Virus record (IMG/VR): IMGVR_UViG_3300008459_000116
Coordinates: 1-41,262 of that record
Length of the DNA stretch: 41,262 nt
Origin: a virus
Strand: one strand, 5' to 3'
Shown: in pieces, positions 8,343 to 16,981 of the stretch
How positions within the stretch are numbered: the first letter of the stretch is position 1
Layout: each line of letters starts with the position of its first letter
Position numbers and translations under genes: made by a program
Notes under the pieces: generated by a model
Databases searched by the model: none
Told to the model about the DNA's origin: nothing
Seen by the model: only the letters and a program-made list of their open reading frames with translations

Positions 8343-8514
8343 CGACGCGACAATGACTATGTTAAAGCAACTGATCAAAGAAGTTAAGGAAGAAAGTAAA
8401 GGCAAGGTAATCTCTGAAGCAAAACAGCCAGTTGCAAATATTTCTGAGGAGAAAGAGCTAAAACAATACGTAACAAAGAGCCTTGTTGACGCTCTTAGAA
8501 AAGCAGAAAAGTAA
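8335..8514 (+). CDS. Short capsid-targeted-type protein, 59 aa
   Basis: Starts after AGGAGAAGAAAG inside the previous gene. Translation begins MSNDATMTMLKQLIKEVKEE; the LKQLIKE helix resembles the MKITK-type leaders, and I-S-E|A at 26-29 fits prohead protease cleavage, leaving a 31-residue mature peptide. It stops directly before the ATG of the next gene (TAAATG). Too short for homology claims. Confidence 0.6.
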   Translation: MSNDATMTMLKQLIKEVKEESKGKVISEAKQPVANISEEKELKQYVTKSLVDALRKAEK

Positions 8515-8793
8515 ATGACTGTAAGGGAGCCAAAAACTATAATACGTAATCTTTTTAATAAATATGCTAACATAAAAGATAATGTAGTATATGCCGAGAA
8601 GCTCTTTGTTATAAATACAGTAATAAATTATGTCTTTAGAGATTCCCACCAAAAGCCTGTAAATAAAAGTGAACTGATGTATTATGGAGAAGTAATCGAC
8701 CGATATCTTAAAAACCAGCTTGACATCCGCTGGGAAGCTGATAAACTGGTGGTTAGTGAGTTCCCATATAATGGAAAAACTACAGGAGAGTAA
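8515..8793 (+). CDS. Hypothetical protein, 92 aa
   Basis: ATG abuts the preceding stop. No Cys clusters or membrane helix; mixed helix/strand composition with a central YAEKLFVINTVINYVF segment. The ORF ends 1 nt before the GTG start of the next gene. Unrecognised, supported mainly by tight packing. Confidence 0.6.
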   Translation: MTVREPKTIIRNLFNKYANIKDNVVYAEKLFVINTVINYVFRDSHQKPVNKSELMYYGEVIDRYLKNQLDIRWEADKLVVSEFPYNGKTTGE

Positions 8794-8794
8794 C

Positions 8795-9091
8795 GTGAAG
8801 ACATCTGCTTGGAAGTTCCATGAAGACGAAAACGGTATTATGTACAGCGTTCAGTTTGATGAAGTACCTTGGAAATTCAGAAAAAGTCTCAATGAAGCTA
8901 TGAAGGATTGGAATGCGTCTGGTACTGGCTGGCATAAAACATCTGGCAACCAGATTCTTCTATATAAGAAATACTTTAAGTCACAAGAAGATTGGGAAAA
9001 GTGGGCAAATAGTTTCCCTCTACAGATCACTGAGAAGAAATATTGGGGCGACAGAGAAAAAGTGGTTATCCACGGAAAGAAGAGCAAATAA
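8795..9091 (+). CDS. Hypothetical protein, 98 aa, GTG start
   Basis: GTG at 8795 has AGGAGAG at ideal distance; upstream in-frame ATGs (8720, 8771) lack one and run into the previous gene. The product is rich in Trp and Lys (WKFHEDENG, WHKTSGN, DWEKWANSFP). No family recognised. The stop overlaps the ClpP-like start as TAATG. Confidence 0.65.
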   Translation: MKTSAWKFHEDENGIMYSVQFDEVPWKFRKSLNEAMKDWNASGTGWHKTSGNQILLYKKYFKSQEDWEKWANSFPLQITEKKYWGDREKVVIHGKKSK

Positions 9092-9750
9092 TGAAGAAGA
9101 GCCTACGACCCGACGCGCAAGAAGAAGCACAACACCCAGAACATTCTAATAGTTTTGTATTTGTTCAGCCACCACAAGAAGAAAAGCCAGAAGTTAATCT
9201 TCGCAAAATTGGTCTAATTGGCGATGTAACAGAAGAGAAGAGCAGCGATATTATCTATGGCCTTTATGCACTAAAGGAGGTAGGTAAAAATTATGTTGAG
9301 CCAACTACTAAACGCGGTAAGCCAAAGCTTTCTTATGATCCAATTGATTTTGTTATCTCCACGAATGGTGGTTCTGCATCAGACATGTTTGCGATTTTTG
9401 ACGTAATGCGCGATATCCGTAAGGAATGTGAGATCCACACCTTTGGTATTGGCAAGGTAATGAGTGCTGGTGTTCTATTGCTAGCTGCTGGCACAAAGGG
9501 TAAGCGTAAAATTGGTAAGCATTGCCGCGTTATGATCCATTCAGTTATTGCCGGTAATAGCGGACCAATGTTTAATCTAGAAAATGAAATGAAGGAAGTA
9601 CGCGAAACACAACGCCGTTATATCGAAGCACTAAAGAGCGAAACAAAAATGAGCGTTGCACAAATAAATAAGTTCTTTGAAAAGCATGTTGACATCTATT
9701 TATCTGCTGAAGAGGCAGTCAAACTTGGTATTGCCGATATTGTAGTATAG
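9091..9750 (+). CDS. ClpP-like serine peptidase (S14)
   Basis: 219 residues with the ClpP fold. The triad is readable: Ser125 in KVMSAGVLL, His150 in RVMIHSV, Asp201 in HVDIYLSAEEA. The oxyanion-region STNGGSA (90-96) is also present. Host ClpP forms a 14-mer that degrades substrates fed by Clp ATPases. In phages, S14-type enzymes also serve as prohead proteases. No Clp ATPase is seen here, and several window proteins carry prohead-type cleavage sites, so either role is open. An N-terminal 35-residue acidic stretch precedes the fold. RBS GGAAAGAAG. Confidence 0.9.
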   Translation: MKKSLRPDAQEEAQHPEHSNSFVFVQPPQEEKPEVNLRKIGLIGDVTEEKSSDIIYGLYALKEVGKNYVEPTTKRGKPKLSYDPIDFVISTNGGSASDMFAIFDVMRDIRKECEIHTFGIGKVMSAGVLLLAAGTKGKRKIGKHCRVMIHSVIAGNSGPMFNLENEMKEVRETQRRYIEALKSETKMSVAQINKFFEKHVDIYLSAEEAVKLGIADIVV

Positions 9751-9760
9751 AGGATATAGG

Positions 9761-12133
9761 ATGAAGAAGGAAATAGATTTAGCCCAAGTATTACGCGACA
9801 GTATACTAAAGGCCAATAAAGATCTTGGATTTTTAAAAGAGCAACAAGAGTTCAAGTCAGCGTTTGACGAGGAATTTGATCCTAAAAAACATATGCCGTC
9901 GCTTGAATTGGCCCCTAAAAAATGGGGAACTGTAGGCACAGTTGAAGCAAAACAACTTGATGCAATTGTTGCTAATTTAGTTCCACAAGGCGAAAAAGAT
10001 GGGCTTGTAAGGTTTAAAACAACACTTACAAATCTTAATAAAGCATTAGGTGTCACTTTCGCAAAAGGTGGAGAAAGTGAATATACAACCTTTGAAGACA
10101 AGGGTCAGCAATCAAACATAAATGAGATTGTATCTGGTTTGATGATTAAAAACCTTATGCATAATCTCATCACAAACATGCCAGCCGGTGGTGCTGGTAC
10201 TGCCTATGAAGGTTTCATTGCTAGATTAGCTGGTGGGTATTCTTCAAACGAAACCGATAAACCAATCGAAGACTTAGTTGATGCAGCAGGCAATTTTGTT
10301 AGCTTAAAATTAATAATTGGCAACACTGAGATAAAAGGCTCTTTATCTGGTTTAGCAAAAGGCATTGTTGAATCGCCAAATAATAAAGTGATATATCTTG
10401 TTTGTGTTAAAGATCGTGAAAATGATCCTTTTAAACTATCAAGCTATTCATTTGAAATAAATGAAGAAAACTTTTTTAGTTTTATTGTTGGTAAAAATAA
10501 TCCTACGGCAGCGGAAGTTACACAGTTCAAAGAAAAAATTTATAAAGATCTTGGTATAGCCACAACAGTAACGCCAACAAATACTGGTGAAGTATTGAGC
10601 GAAGTATCATTCGCACATGCTTCTGAAAAAATTTCTGTGGAGCAATATGAAGAAATTGCAAAGAGATACTTTGAACAACAAGGATTAGGCGAATATTCTA
10701 GACAGAATTTTATTAAACATATTAATGATGTTGTTAATTCAGTTGGCGATTTAACGGAAGAAGAGTTAAATGTTCTTAATGTTTTATTAAAAAGAGAAAA
10801 ATTTGAGCCTTTCAAAAAAGAAAATTTTAAATCTGATATAAAAACCAGAATGGTAAAATCAGGTACTGGTGGTGCATTATTTAATAAATCATCTTTTTCT
10901 AGATTAATGACCATTCTGCCAAAAGCTATAAAAGAAATTCCTAAAGAAAAAGAAACAGAAATAAGGTCTGCCGCACTCAAAGCAGCAGATCCAGAAGGAA
11001 AATATTCTGTTGATATTGATGCATCTGAAAGAGCAAGCACAAAGAAAGAAGAATTTATAACTCAGTACAAAATTCAGATTTATAAGCGCTACTCTGGTTC
11101 TAGTGAACAAACCCTAAAAGCATTAGAAGCCGCTTCTAAGCAAAAATCAATTGAAGAATTTAAAACAACAAAAGAACAATCAATAAAAAAAGAATTCGCA
11201 GAAAGCAAACAAGGCAAAAGCCTTCAAGCACAACCAGAAAAATATAAAGAAGCAGAAAATAAATTTGTTGAAAAAGCACAAGAAAAATTTGTTAACGAAA
11301 AAATTTCTCAACTAGATAATCAAGCAGAGCTTTCTGGCAAAGCACAGTATAAAAAAGAAGTAGAAGGGCAGTTTCAAACTTCAGGTTCATCAGCTAAAAG
11401 TTCTGCCGCTATGGATAATTTAAAGCAAAAATATACTGCCATCAGAGCAAAATTAGCTCCGTTAATAAACTTTTTTGCAAATTTTGAGTATGAGATTGAT
11501 AAAGTAGCACCAGAAGAAGAAAAACTGTCTACTAAAGAAAAAGAAGCAAGCGAGAGAATTGTACAAGATTATCCCGGCGAAACACCAGAAGAAAAGGCTA
11601 AGGCTGAACAAGATTCACAAAGCGCACAAAAGCTCTTCTTTACATACTTAAAAAAATATTTTGCTGGCGAAGACGCCGGTCAATTGAGAGAAGCGGGAGA
11701 AGGCGGCGGTATTTCTACACAATTCTTGATTCCACAAAATTCTGTAAAGAAACTTGTAAGCATTGATTCAAGTTATCCACAAATAGTAATTGAAAAAACA
11801 CAGCTTTTTGACTCTGCCAACAAAAATGCTAAACTGTTTAAAGATTGGGTAGAACCAATTTATCGTGGTATGCATTATCTTACACAAGGCGTAAATCAAT
11901 ACTTTATAGAAGATATGCCAAACGGTTTAGCTAATGCCGAAACAAAAGGTATAGAAGTTGTTAAAAGTGGAATTACAAAGTTTAAAACTCAGCAAGCTGG
12001 TGGCGAAGGCAGTGGCGAAGTACCAAAAGCGTCACAAGTTGGTAAACAAAAAGAACCACAACAAGTAGCAGAATCTAAAAAAACAGCCTTTAACGATGAC
12101 TTCTTAGATGATATACTAAAAGACCTAATTTAA
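9761..12133 (+). CDS. Large protein, possible PD-(D/E)xK nuclease-like core
   Basis: 790 residues, no confident family. Residues 141-200 contain GGAGTAYEGFIARLAGG with Glu150, then IEDLVDAAGN (Asp171/174) and VSLKL (Lys183): spacing that resembles a restriction-endonuclease-like core. The middle (about 380-620) is very Lys/Glu/Gln-rich and helical. L-R-E|A at about 642-645 matches the head-protease rule. The C-terminus ends DDFLDDILKDLI. It lies between ClpP-like and GroEL genes with 10-nt gaps. It could be a packaged head protein with nuclease ancestry or a structural protein; both are inference. Confidence 0.65.
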   Translation: MKKEIDLAQVLRDSILKANKDLGFLKEQQEFKSAFDEEFDPKKHMPSLELAPKKWGTVGTVEAKQLDAIVANLVPQGEKDGLVRFKTTLTNLNKALGVTFAKGGESEYTTFEDKGQQSNINEIVSGLMIKNLMHNLITNMPAGGAGTAYEGFIARLAGGYSSNETDKPIEDLVDAAGNFVSLKLIIGNTEIKGSLSGLAKGIVESPNNKVIYLVCVKDRENDPFKLSSYSFEINEENFFSFIVGKNNPTAAEVTQFKEKIYKDLGIATTVTPTNTGEVLSEVSFAHASEKISVEQYEEIAKRYFEQQGLGEYSRQNFIKHINDVVNSVGDLTEEELNVLNVLLKREKFEPFKKENFKSDIKTRMVKSGTGGALFNKSSFSRLMTILPKAIKEIPKEKETEIRSAALKAADPEGKYSVDIDASERASTKKEEFITQYKIQIYKRYSGSSEQTLKALEAASKQKSIEEFKTTKEQSIKKEFAESKQGKSLQAQPEKYKEAENKFVEKAQEKFVNEKISQLDNQAELSGKAQYKKEVEGQFQTSGSSAKSSAAMDNLKQKYTAIRAKLAPLINFFANFEYEIDKVAPEEEKLSTKEKEASERIVQDYPGETPEEKAKAEQDSQSAQKLFFTYLKKYFAGEDAGQLREAGEGGGISTQFLIPQNSVKKLVSIDSSYPQIVIEKTQLFDSANKNAKLFKDWVEPIYRGMHYLTQGVNQYFIEDMPNGLANAETKGIEVVKSGITKFKTQQAGGEGSGEVPKASQVGKQKEPQQVAESKKTAFNDDFLDDILKDLI

Positions 12134-12143
12134 CGGAGGAATA

Positions 12144-13724
12144 ATGGGTCGAGTTTATAGTAAGCAAAGCGATTTAAATAATAAAATTGTTGAAGGTGTT
12201 AAAAAACTAAGTGAAGCGGTAGGTGTAACTTTAGGTCCAAAAGGACGTAACGTTGTTATACATCCAAAAGGTAAACAGCCATTCATAACCAAGGATGGTG
12301 TAACCGTTGCTTCACATGTACATTTAGAAGACCCCTTTGAGAATGTTGGGGCACAAGTTCTAAAGCAAGTATCGCAACGTACTGTTGAGGATTGTGGTGA
12401 CGGTACAACGACAAGCACTGTTCTAGCAAGCGCAATCCTCATTAAGTCACATAAATATATTACGGCTGGTTCTTCACCTGTTGATCTGCGCCGTGGTATG
12501 GAACGTGCTACCGAAGAGATCGTAACTAATCTAAAAAAACTATCAAAACCTGTGCGCGACATTAGCGAAATTGAAAACATCGCAACAATCTCAGCAAACG
12601 GTGATCGTAAGATTGGCAAGCTAGTTGCTACTGCTATTGATAAGGCCGGTATTGATGGTGCAGTTTCTATTGAAGAAGGACGTTCACAGGAAACAACTCT
12701 TGATATTGTAGAAGGCTTCCAGTTTGATTCTGGTTTTATTTCACCGCAATTTATTAATGACGAGCGTAAAGGCTCAATGCGTTACGAGAATGCTCTTGTG
12801 CTTGTAACTGATCACCATATCGAGAACGTAGACCAGATCTGGAATATCCTACAGCAAGTAGCGAATGCTAATAAGCCATTTATTATTGTAGGCGAGAGCA
12901 TCGAAGGCCAAGCCCTAGCTGCGCTTATTATGAACGCTGTACGTGGTACAATGCGTGTAGCAGCTATCAAGGCACCGAGATATGGACAGGAGCGTAGAAA
13001 CATTCTAGCCGATCTTGCTGTTGCAGTTGGTGCTACATTTATTTCTAAGGAAAGTGGATTACTATTATCAGAAGTTAAACTATCTGATCTTGGTATTGTA
13101 AAGAGCGTAGAAGCACTAAAGAATTGGTCTACATTTGTTGGTGGCAAAGGTAAGCTAGAAGAAATTGAAAAGCGCATTGAATCACTGAAGGCCGAAATTA
13201 GTCAAACAGATGACCTTGAGGATTGCAAACGTATCCAAGATAGAATCTCTCGCCTAGCATCAGGTGTTGCTATTATACGTGTAGGCGGCGTAACAGAAGT
13301 AGATATGATTGAGCGTAAGCACCGCATTGAAGATGCCCTAAGCGCCGTTAAAAGCGCCCAACAAGAGGGCGTACTTCCCGGTGGTGGTATTGCACTGCTA
13401 CGAGCCTCCAGAAATATTCAAAAGCAAAGTGGTCACAGGGATGAAGACTTTGGCGCTCAAATTATTATTGAGGCTTGCGAAGCTCCTATACGTAAGATAT
13501 CAGAAAACTGTGGATTGCCAACAGATGTTATAATTGCATCCTTATTTGATGTAGAAAAGTGTGGTGGTGATTGGGGTGGCTATAATTTTGCCTTAGAAGA
13601 GTATGTAAGGATGGATGCTGCGGGTATCGTAGATCCAGCAAAAGTTACTCGCTGTGCCCTACAAAATGCAGTATCGGCAGCTTCTACTCTTATGACAACA
13701 AATTATGCGATTGTAGAAATATAA
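12144..13724 (+). CDS. groEL: GroEL-like chaperonin (HSP60)
   Basis: 526 residues, close to the normal 540. ATP site: VTLGPKGRNV and CGDGTTTSTVLA; catalytic Asp in RIEDAL following VTEVDMIERKH; PGGGIALLR near the end. The apical loop reads GFISPQFIN where E. coli has GYLSPYFIN, so the Tyr203 position is Gln. The Gly-Gly-Met C-terminal tail is absent (ends NYAIVEI). No GroES gene is in the window. Phage GroELs elsewhere help fold phage proteins, some without co-chaperonin. RBS GGAGGAATA. No promoter seen directly upstream, so probably transcribed with the preceding genes. Confidence 0.95.
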   Translation: MGRVYSKQSDLNNKIVEGVKKLSEAVGVTLGPKGRNVVIHPKGKQPFITKDGVTVASHVHLEDPFENVGAQVLKQVSQRTVEDCGDGTTTSTVLASAILIKSHKYITAGSSPVDLRRGMERATEEIVTNLKKLSKPVRDISEIENIATISANGDRKIGKLVATAIDKAGIDGAVSIEEGRSQETTLDIVEGFQFDSGFISPQFINDERKGSMRYENALVLVTDHHIENVDQIWNILQQVANANKPFIIVGESIEGQALAALIMNAVRGTMRVAAIKAPRYGQERRNILADLAVAVGATFISKESGLLLSEVKLSDLGIVKSVEALKNWSTFVGGKGKLEEIEKRIESLKAEISQTDDLEDCKRIQDRISRLASGVAIIRVGGVTEVDMIERKHRIEDALSAVKSAQQEGVLPGGGIALLRASRNIQKQSGHRDEDFGAQIIIEACEAPIRKISENCGLPTDVIIASLFDVEKCGGDWGGYNFALEEYVRMDAAGIVDPAKVTRCALQNAVSAASTLMTTNYAIVEI

Positions 13725-13761
13725 AGATACTAATTATATGTAATGGAAGGAGGATCGACAA

Positions 13762-14067
13762 TTGCCCCCACAAGAAACTGAAGTTGTACGCGAATTATTG
13801 ACAGAATTAAAAATAAGTGTTGAAAGAATGTCAGCAAGAGTCGATCAAACATATGATCGTATGGAGAGATTAGAAAACTCTCTACAGGAAGTAAAAAGCT
13901 CTATGAGCGGCCAAGAACGTCGTGTTATTATATTAGAACAAAATGTACCACCTAATCTTATTTCAGACCTAGCTCTTATGAAAGATAGTGTTGATACATA
14001 TAAAAAGGTCGTATGGATCGTAGTAGCGGCAGTAGCCGGTGCTTGGGCTAAGATGTTCTTTACATAG
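13762..14067 (+). CDS. Coiled-coil protein with C-terminal membrane helix (XhlA-like layout)
   Basis: TTG start at 13762 preceded by GGAAGGAGG. 101 residues: about 60 of heptad-rich coiled coil, then VVWIVVAAVAGAWAKMFF as one membrane helix and a 1-residue tail. This layout resembles XhlA/haemolysin-type proteins of phage lysis cassettes, but no holin or endolysin is adjacent; the GH19 endolysin is 10 kb away. Lysis role is a guess from architecture. A terminator follows. Confidence 0.65.
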   Translation: MPPQETEVVRELLTELKISVERMSARVDQTYDRMERLENSLQEVKSSMSGQERRVIILEQNVPPNLISDLALMKDSVDTYKKVVWIVVAAVAGAWAKMFFT

Positions 14068-14091
14068 ACTAAAGTCTATGCTAAAGTGAAG

Positions 14092-14121
14092 GGGTGACGG
14101 GTGGATCCTGTCGCCCTTTTT
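14092..14121 (+). terminator. Intrinsic terminator
   Basis: GGGTGACGGG, short loop, CCTGTCGCCC, then TTTTT. Separates the groEL-side transcript from the 14135 operon. Confidence 0.85.
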
Positions 14122-14134
14122 CATTGGAGATAAC

Positions 14135-14437
14135 ATGAGAGTTAAATTAAGTTATACAGTAGAATTTGATGATGTACCACAAATTGTTAATGACAAGATG
14201 AAAGAAATAGGCGGGGCACTAGAAAAATGCGGCATGGCAGTAAAACCAGATCTATGGGAAGATGATACCCTGTTAGGACGATTAGAGAATATTGATAGGG
14301 TTCGCAAACAATTAGCACTACTTGACGCACAACTAGAAGACTGCTATAGTATCCTTGCTGGCTACAACAAGGCACTGGCAGAATCTAAACTGCCAAGCCA
14401 GCCAGAAACGAGCCAACAGGATGGACAACACGATTAA
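14135..14437 (+). CDS. Hypothetical protein, 100 aa
   Basis: N-terminus MRVKLSYTVEFDDVP looks like a beta-strand pair, then helical segments with two Cys (KCGM, DCYS) and a polar Gln/Ser tail. RBS GGAGATAAC. Overlaps the next gene by 17 nt. Not recognised beyond a general impression of small conserved phage proteins. Confidence 0.6.
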   Translation: MRVKLSYTVEFDDVPQIVNDKMKEIGGALEKCGMAVKPDLWEDDTLLGRLENIDRVRKQLALLDAQLEDCYSILAGYNKALAESKLPSQPETSQQDGQHD

Positions 14438-14672
14438 AGCTGGAGATATAGTTAAAGTACCGCAAAACGTATTCCTTGTTTCGCTAGACAAAAATGATTA
14501 TCCTGAAGCCTATTATAAGATCGATAAGCCAGTTGCTGCGATTTATCTAGGCGAGAAATATGCTGCCTATGGTAATAGACCACTTAAAGAGCTTCTTCTA
14601 GACAACCAGATTTGGTATGCCCAAGAAGATGAAATATTCCTATGGAGGGAACATGCTAGTAAAAATGACTGA
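14421..14672 (+). CDS. Hypothetical protein with KAGDIV start, 83 aa
   Basis: Start ATG at 14421 (MDNTIKAGDIVKV) after CAACAGG; an earlier in-frame ATG lies deep in the previous gene. The AGDIV opening and beta-rich body recall the SH3-like VGDIW family at 26438-29124, but the rest does not align clearly. Overlaps the next gene by 20 nt. Confidence 0.6.
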   Translation: MDNTIKAGDIVKVPQNVFLVSLDKNDYPEAYYKIDKPVAAIYLGEKYAAYGNRPLKELLLDNQIWYAQEDEIFLWREHASKND

Positions 14673-14934
14673 GGTATTCCTAACACCAAACACAAACACC
14701 TACAACATGCGAGAAGTTTTTGTAAATCCAGAACACGTTACAGCTATTCGCGAAGATTATTCAGCCAACCGTGCCCTTACTGAAAACCGTATGCCAACAG
14801 GTTTATCAGATGGTGTAAGTTTTTCAACCCTATTCCTTAGCACGGGCCAGCATGGTTTAAATATGACAGTTGTTGGGACGCCATCAATGATTCAGGAAAA
14901 GATGAGCGGGTCACGTAAAATTCTTAAAGGTTAG
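14653..14934 (+). CDS. Hypothetical protein, 93 aa
   Basis: ATG at 14653 follows TATGGAGGGAAC. The pattern MTEVFLTP, REVFVNPEHVTAIRED, then a short strand and VVGTPSMIQEKM resembles small FlbD-type beta proteins by layout only. Ends 3 nt before the hsp20 promoter. Function unknown. Confidence 0.6.
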   Translation: MLVKMTEVFLTPNTNTYNMREVFVNPEHVTAIREDYSANRALTENRMPTGLSDGVSFSTLFLSTGQHGLNMTVVGTPSMIQEKMSGSRKILKG

Positions 14935-14937
14935 CTC

Positions 14938-14965
14938 TTGACAAGTTTTAAACTGGTTTTATAAT
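14938..14965 (+). promoter_or_regulatory. Consensus sigma70 promoter for hsp20, with leader hairpin
   Basis: TTGACA (14938), 16-nt spacer, TATAAT (14960). The predicted transcript begins near 14972 and opens with a perfect hairpin GCGGC-TGGA-GCCGC (14978-14991) before the RBS AAAGGAG. Confidence 0.9.
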
Positions 14966-15010
14966 AAACTGTATAAAGCGGCTGGAGCCGCAACCTAAAG
15001 GAGAAAACAC

Positions 15011-15391
15011 ATGGCAAATGAAACACCCTATCATCTCGACCGCGCACTAGACAGTTTTTTTGGCACCACAACCAGCACAACTGGTGCTTCAACCTACCGC
15101 ACAAGGCATAACTACGCACAATATTCAAATGAGAAGTCATATACTATTGAAGCACCAATGATTGGCGTAACAAAGGAAGATCTAAAAGTCAATATTATTG
15201 ATAACACCCTTGTTGTTTCTGCTGCTCCAAGCGCGAAATCGCATTTTTCTACTGGTTTTAACCAAAGTTGGTCACTTAACGAGGATGCTGATATTAATAA
15301 TATTAATGCACGCCTTGAAAATGGCCTACTTACACTAACTATTCCAAGATTTAAGCCATCTACAAGAACAGTTAACGTAACGGTACAGTAA
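15011..15391 (+). CDS. Small heat-shock protein, Hsp20/alpha-crystallin
   Basis: 126 residues. The alpha-crystallin domain spans about 40-126: YTIEAPMIGVTKEDLKV, then the family signature ENGLLTLTIPRF. The short N-terminal arm is Ser/Thr-rich. Such proteins hold unfolded clients for GroEL-type refolding; a phage GroEL is 1.3 kb upstream, so the two may cooperate, possibly in head assembly. It has its own consensus promoter and terminator, implying strong separate expression with host RNA polymerase. Confidence 0.9.
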   Translation: MANETPYHLDRALDSFFGTTTSTTGASTYRTRHNYAQYSNEKSYTIEAPMIGVTKEDLKVNIIDNTLVVSAAPSAKSHFSTGFNQSWSLNEDADINNINARLENGLLTLTIPRFKPSTRTVNVTVQ

Positions 15392-15416
15392 TAATTTATT
15401 GAAACTGTAGTAGAAG

Positions 15417-15440
15417 GGGCGGCTTTTAGCCGCCCTTTTC
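15417..15440 (+). terminator. Intrinsic terminator
   Basis: GGGCGGC, 5-nt loop, GCCGCCC, TTTTCTTTT. Ends the hsp20 transcript. Confidence 0.9.
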
Positions 15441-15442
15441 TT

Positions 15443-15450
15443 TTATTTAT
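15443..15450 (+). promoter_or_regulatory. TTATTTAT element, variant candidate late promoter
   Basis: Lies 14 nt upstream of the 15465 ATG, straight after a terminator, matching the CTATTTAT word before other head-type genes at 7 of 8 positions. It overlaps the T-tract of the terminator, which weakens the case. Confidence 0.35.
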
Positions 15451-15464
15451 CACTAATTATTGGT

Positions 15465-16190
15465 ATGAGATTAGTTATAAAAGAAAAATCAGAATTACCA
15501 GTAGGCGCTCCAACTGTTGGCCAACACGCTCCTAGTATTTTTACTAGGAATGGTGCTGGTTTAGAAGATGGAAGAACAGAAGAAACCTTGAAGGAATGCG
15601 GCTGCTCTTGCCCAATGTGTTCCAAAGGTGACCATAATTTTCATGATGAATATGAAGAGCCAGAGGCACTAGAACCAGAAATACTGGCGGGTCTTTACCA
15701 CGACCCAGAAATTATATATGTAATTATTGATGAAGATAGCCTTTCAGAAGGTAAAAAGAAAAAGAAAGGTGACCGGTGTGTACGTATAGCACGTCGCAAA
15801 TATCATAAATGGCCTTCAGCATATGCAAGCGGTGCAGTTGTTAAATGCCGTCAGGGTAAGATTTGGAAAGGCTTAAAAGAAAGCTCTGAGCTTGTTGAAT
15901 ACGAAATATATGAAACAACTCTAGAAGAAGCCGTTAAGCTATTTGAAAAATATAAACCAAACTTTTCTCTAGAAAAAAACCAAGGCTTACATGGCTGGTT
16001 CAAACGCAACAAGGGCAAGGGCTGGATAGACTGCAAGACAGGCAAGCCATGTGGTCGCAAGAAGGCTGGCCGTGGCGCACGCCGTAAGTATCCTGCTTGC
16101 CGTCCAACCAAGGCGCAGTGCAATAAGGCCGGTACTCGTCGTAAGAAAACAGGTAAAACAATCTCTTGGAAACCAAAGAAGGATAAATAA
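15465..16190 (+). CDS. Proprotein: acidic Cys-containing leader, LSE|G site, basic mature domain
   Basis: 241 residues in two parts. Residues 1-95 are acidic with a CGCSCPMC cluster (45-52); L-S-E|G at 93-96 fits the gp21-type rule and is followed directly by KKKKKGDRC. Residues 96-241 are strongly basic with two conserved-looking blocks: RKYHKWPSAYASGAVVKCRQ, and WIDCKTGKPCGRKK followed by RRKYPACRPTKAQC. I remember similar blocks in other marine-phage and giant-virus proteins of unknown function. Inference: a DNA-associated internal head protein. The leader MRLVIKEK resembles that of the next gene (MLKLVLKEK). Confidence 0.75.
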   Translation: MRLVIKEKSELPVGAPTVGQHAPSIFTRNGAGLEDGRTEETLKECGCSCPMCSKGDHNFHDEYEEPEALEPEILAGLYHDPEIIYVIIDEDSLSEGKKKKKGDRCVRIARRKYHKWPSAYASGAVVKCRQGKIWKGLKESSELVEYEIYETTLEEAVKLFEKYKPNFSLEKNQGLHGWFKRNKGKGWIDCKTGKPCGRKKAGRGARRKYPACRPTKAQCNKAGTRRKKTGKTISWKPKKDK

Positions 16191-16610
16191 ATGTTAAAAT
16201 TAGTCCTAAAAGAAAAAATGCCATGCGAAGGTATGGGTTGTTCAGAAGAACAAATAGAAGAAATGTTGCAGGAAATGGATGGTCAAACGATCACCGAAGA
16301 TAATGAGATGGTTTGTGAAGCTTGTCTTTACGAATCACTCACCTGTGGTTGCCCAGATTATCTAGGCGAAGCTAAATATCATGGTAAAAGTGTACCACTT
16401 GGCAAGCCAATGCGTGGCGATGTAAAGAAGTTTAAAGTTTATGTACGCGATCCAAAGACAGGTAATGTTAAGAAAGTAAACTTTGGTGACAAGAAGATGC
16501 GTATTAAGAAAAGCAATCCAAAGCGCCGTAAGAGTTTCCGCGCTCGTCATAATTGTGCAAACCCCGGCCCACGTACAAAAGCAAGATATTGGTCATGCCG
16601 TAAATGGTAA
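16191..16610 (+). CDS. Proprotein: acidic leader, LGE|A site, basic mature domain
   Basis: 139 residues, starting directly after the previous stop. Residues 1-60 are acidic and Cys-rich; L-G-E|A at 58-61 then releases AKYHGKSVPLGKPMRG and a basic domain with KFKVYVRDPKTGNVKKV, KMRIKKSNPKRRKSFRAR and a terminal YWSCRKW. The mature part resembles a widespread phage structural-type domain that I cannot name with certainty. Same design as its neighbours at 15465 and 18059, so probably a co-packaged internal protein. Confidence 0.75.
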   Translation: MLKLVLKEKMPCEGMGCSEEQIEEMLQEMDGQTITEDNEMVCEACLYESLTCGCPDYLGEAKYHGKSVPLGKPMRGDVKKFKVYVRDPKTGNVKKVNFGDKKMRIKKSNPKRRKSFRARHNCANPGPRTKARYWSCRKW

Positions 16611-16643
16611 TATATTATTCCCTCAAGGGAGGAGAAAGGAGAT

Positions 16644-16967
16644 ATGGAAAATACAACAAATGAGCTACCACTAGCAGCACCTGCTGCGCCAACAACAGCA
16701 ACAGTTGCACAACCACAAACAATGGTTGGTGAACTTGTACAATTAAAAGAATTAACTGGCGGTAATCCTATCGTCACAGTTGTTCTTGTTGTAGTTGTAC
16801 TATTAGGTTCAGGCGCTGGCTGGAAATTATGGCAAAAGAAAAGCGAACAAAAGCATGAACTTGAAATGAAAAAACTAGAGCTAGAAGCAGAAGCAAAAAA
16901 GGCCGAAGCAAAAGCTAAAGCCGATGCTCTAAAATCAAAAGCAAAGGCGGTTAAAGGCAAGAAATAA
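16644..16967 (+). CDS. Single-pass membrane protein with Lys/Ala coiled coil
   Basis: 107 residues: Ala/Pro/Thr-rich N-terminus, one membrane helix (TVVLVVVVLLGSGAGWKLW, about 50-68), then a long Lys/Glu/Ala helix ending KAKAVKGKK. RBS GGAGAAAGGAGAT. Could be an envelope-associated or lysis accessory protein; no family recognised. Confidence 0.65.
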   Translation: MENTTNELPLAAPAAPTTATVAQPQTMVGELVQLKELTGGNPIVTVVLVVVVLLGSGAGWKLWQKKSEQKHELEMKKLELEAEAKKAEAKAKADALKSKAKAVKGKK

Positions 16968-16981
16968 GCCGAGGATTAAAT

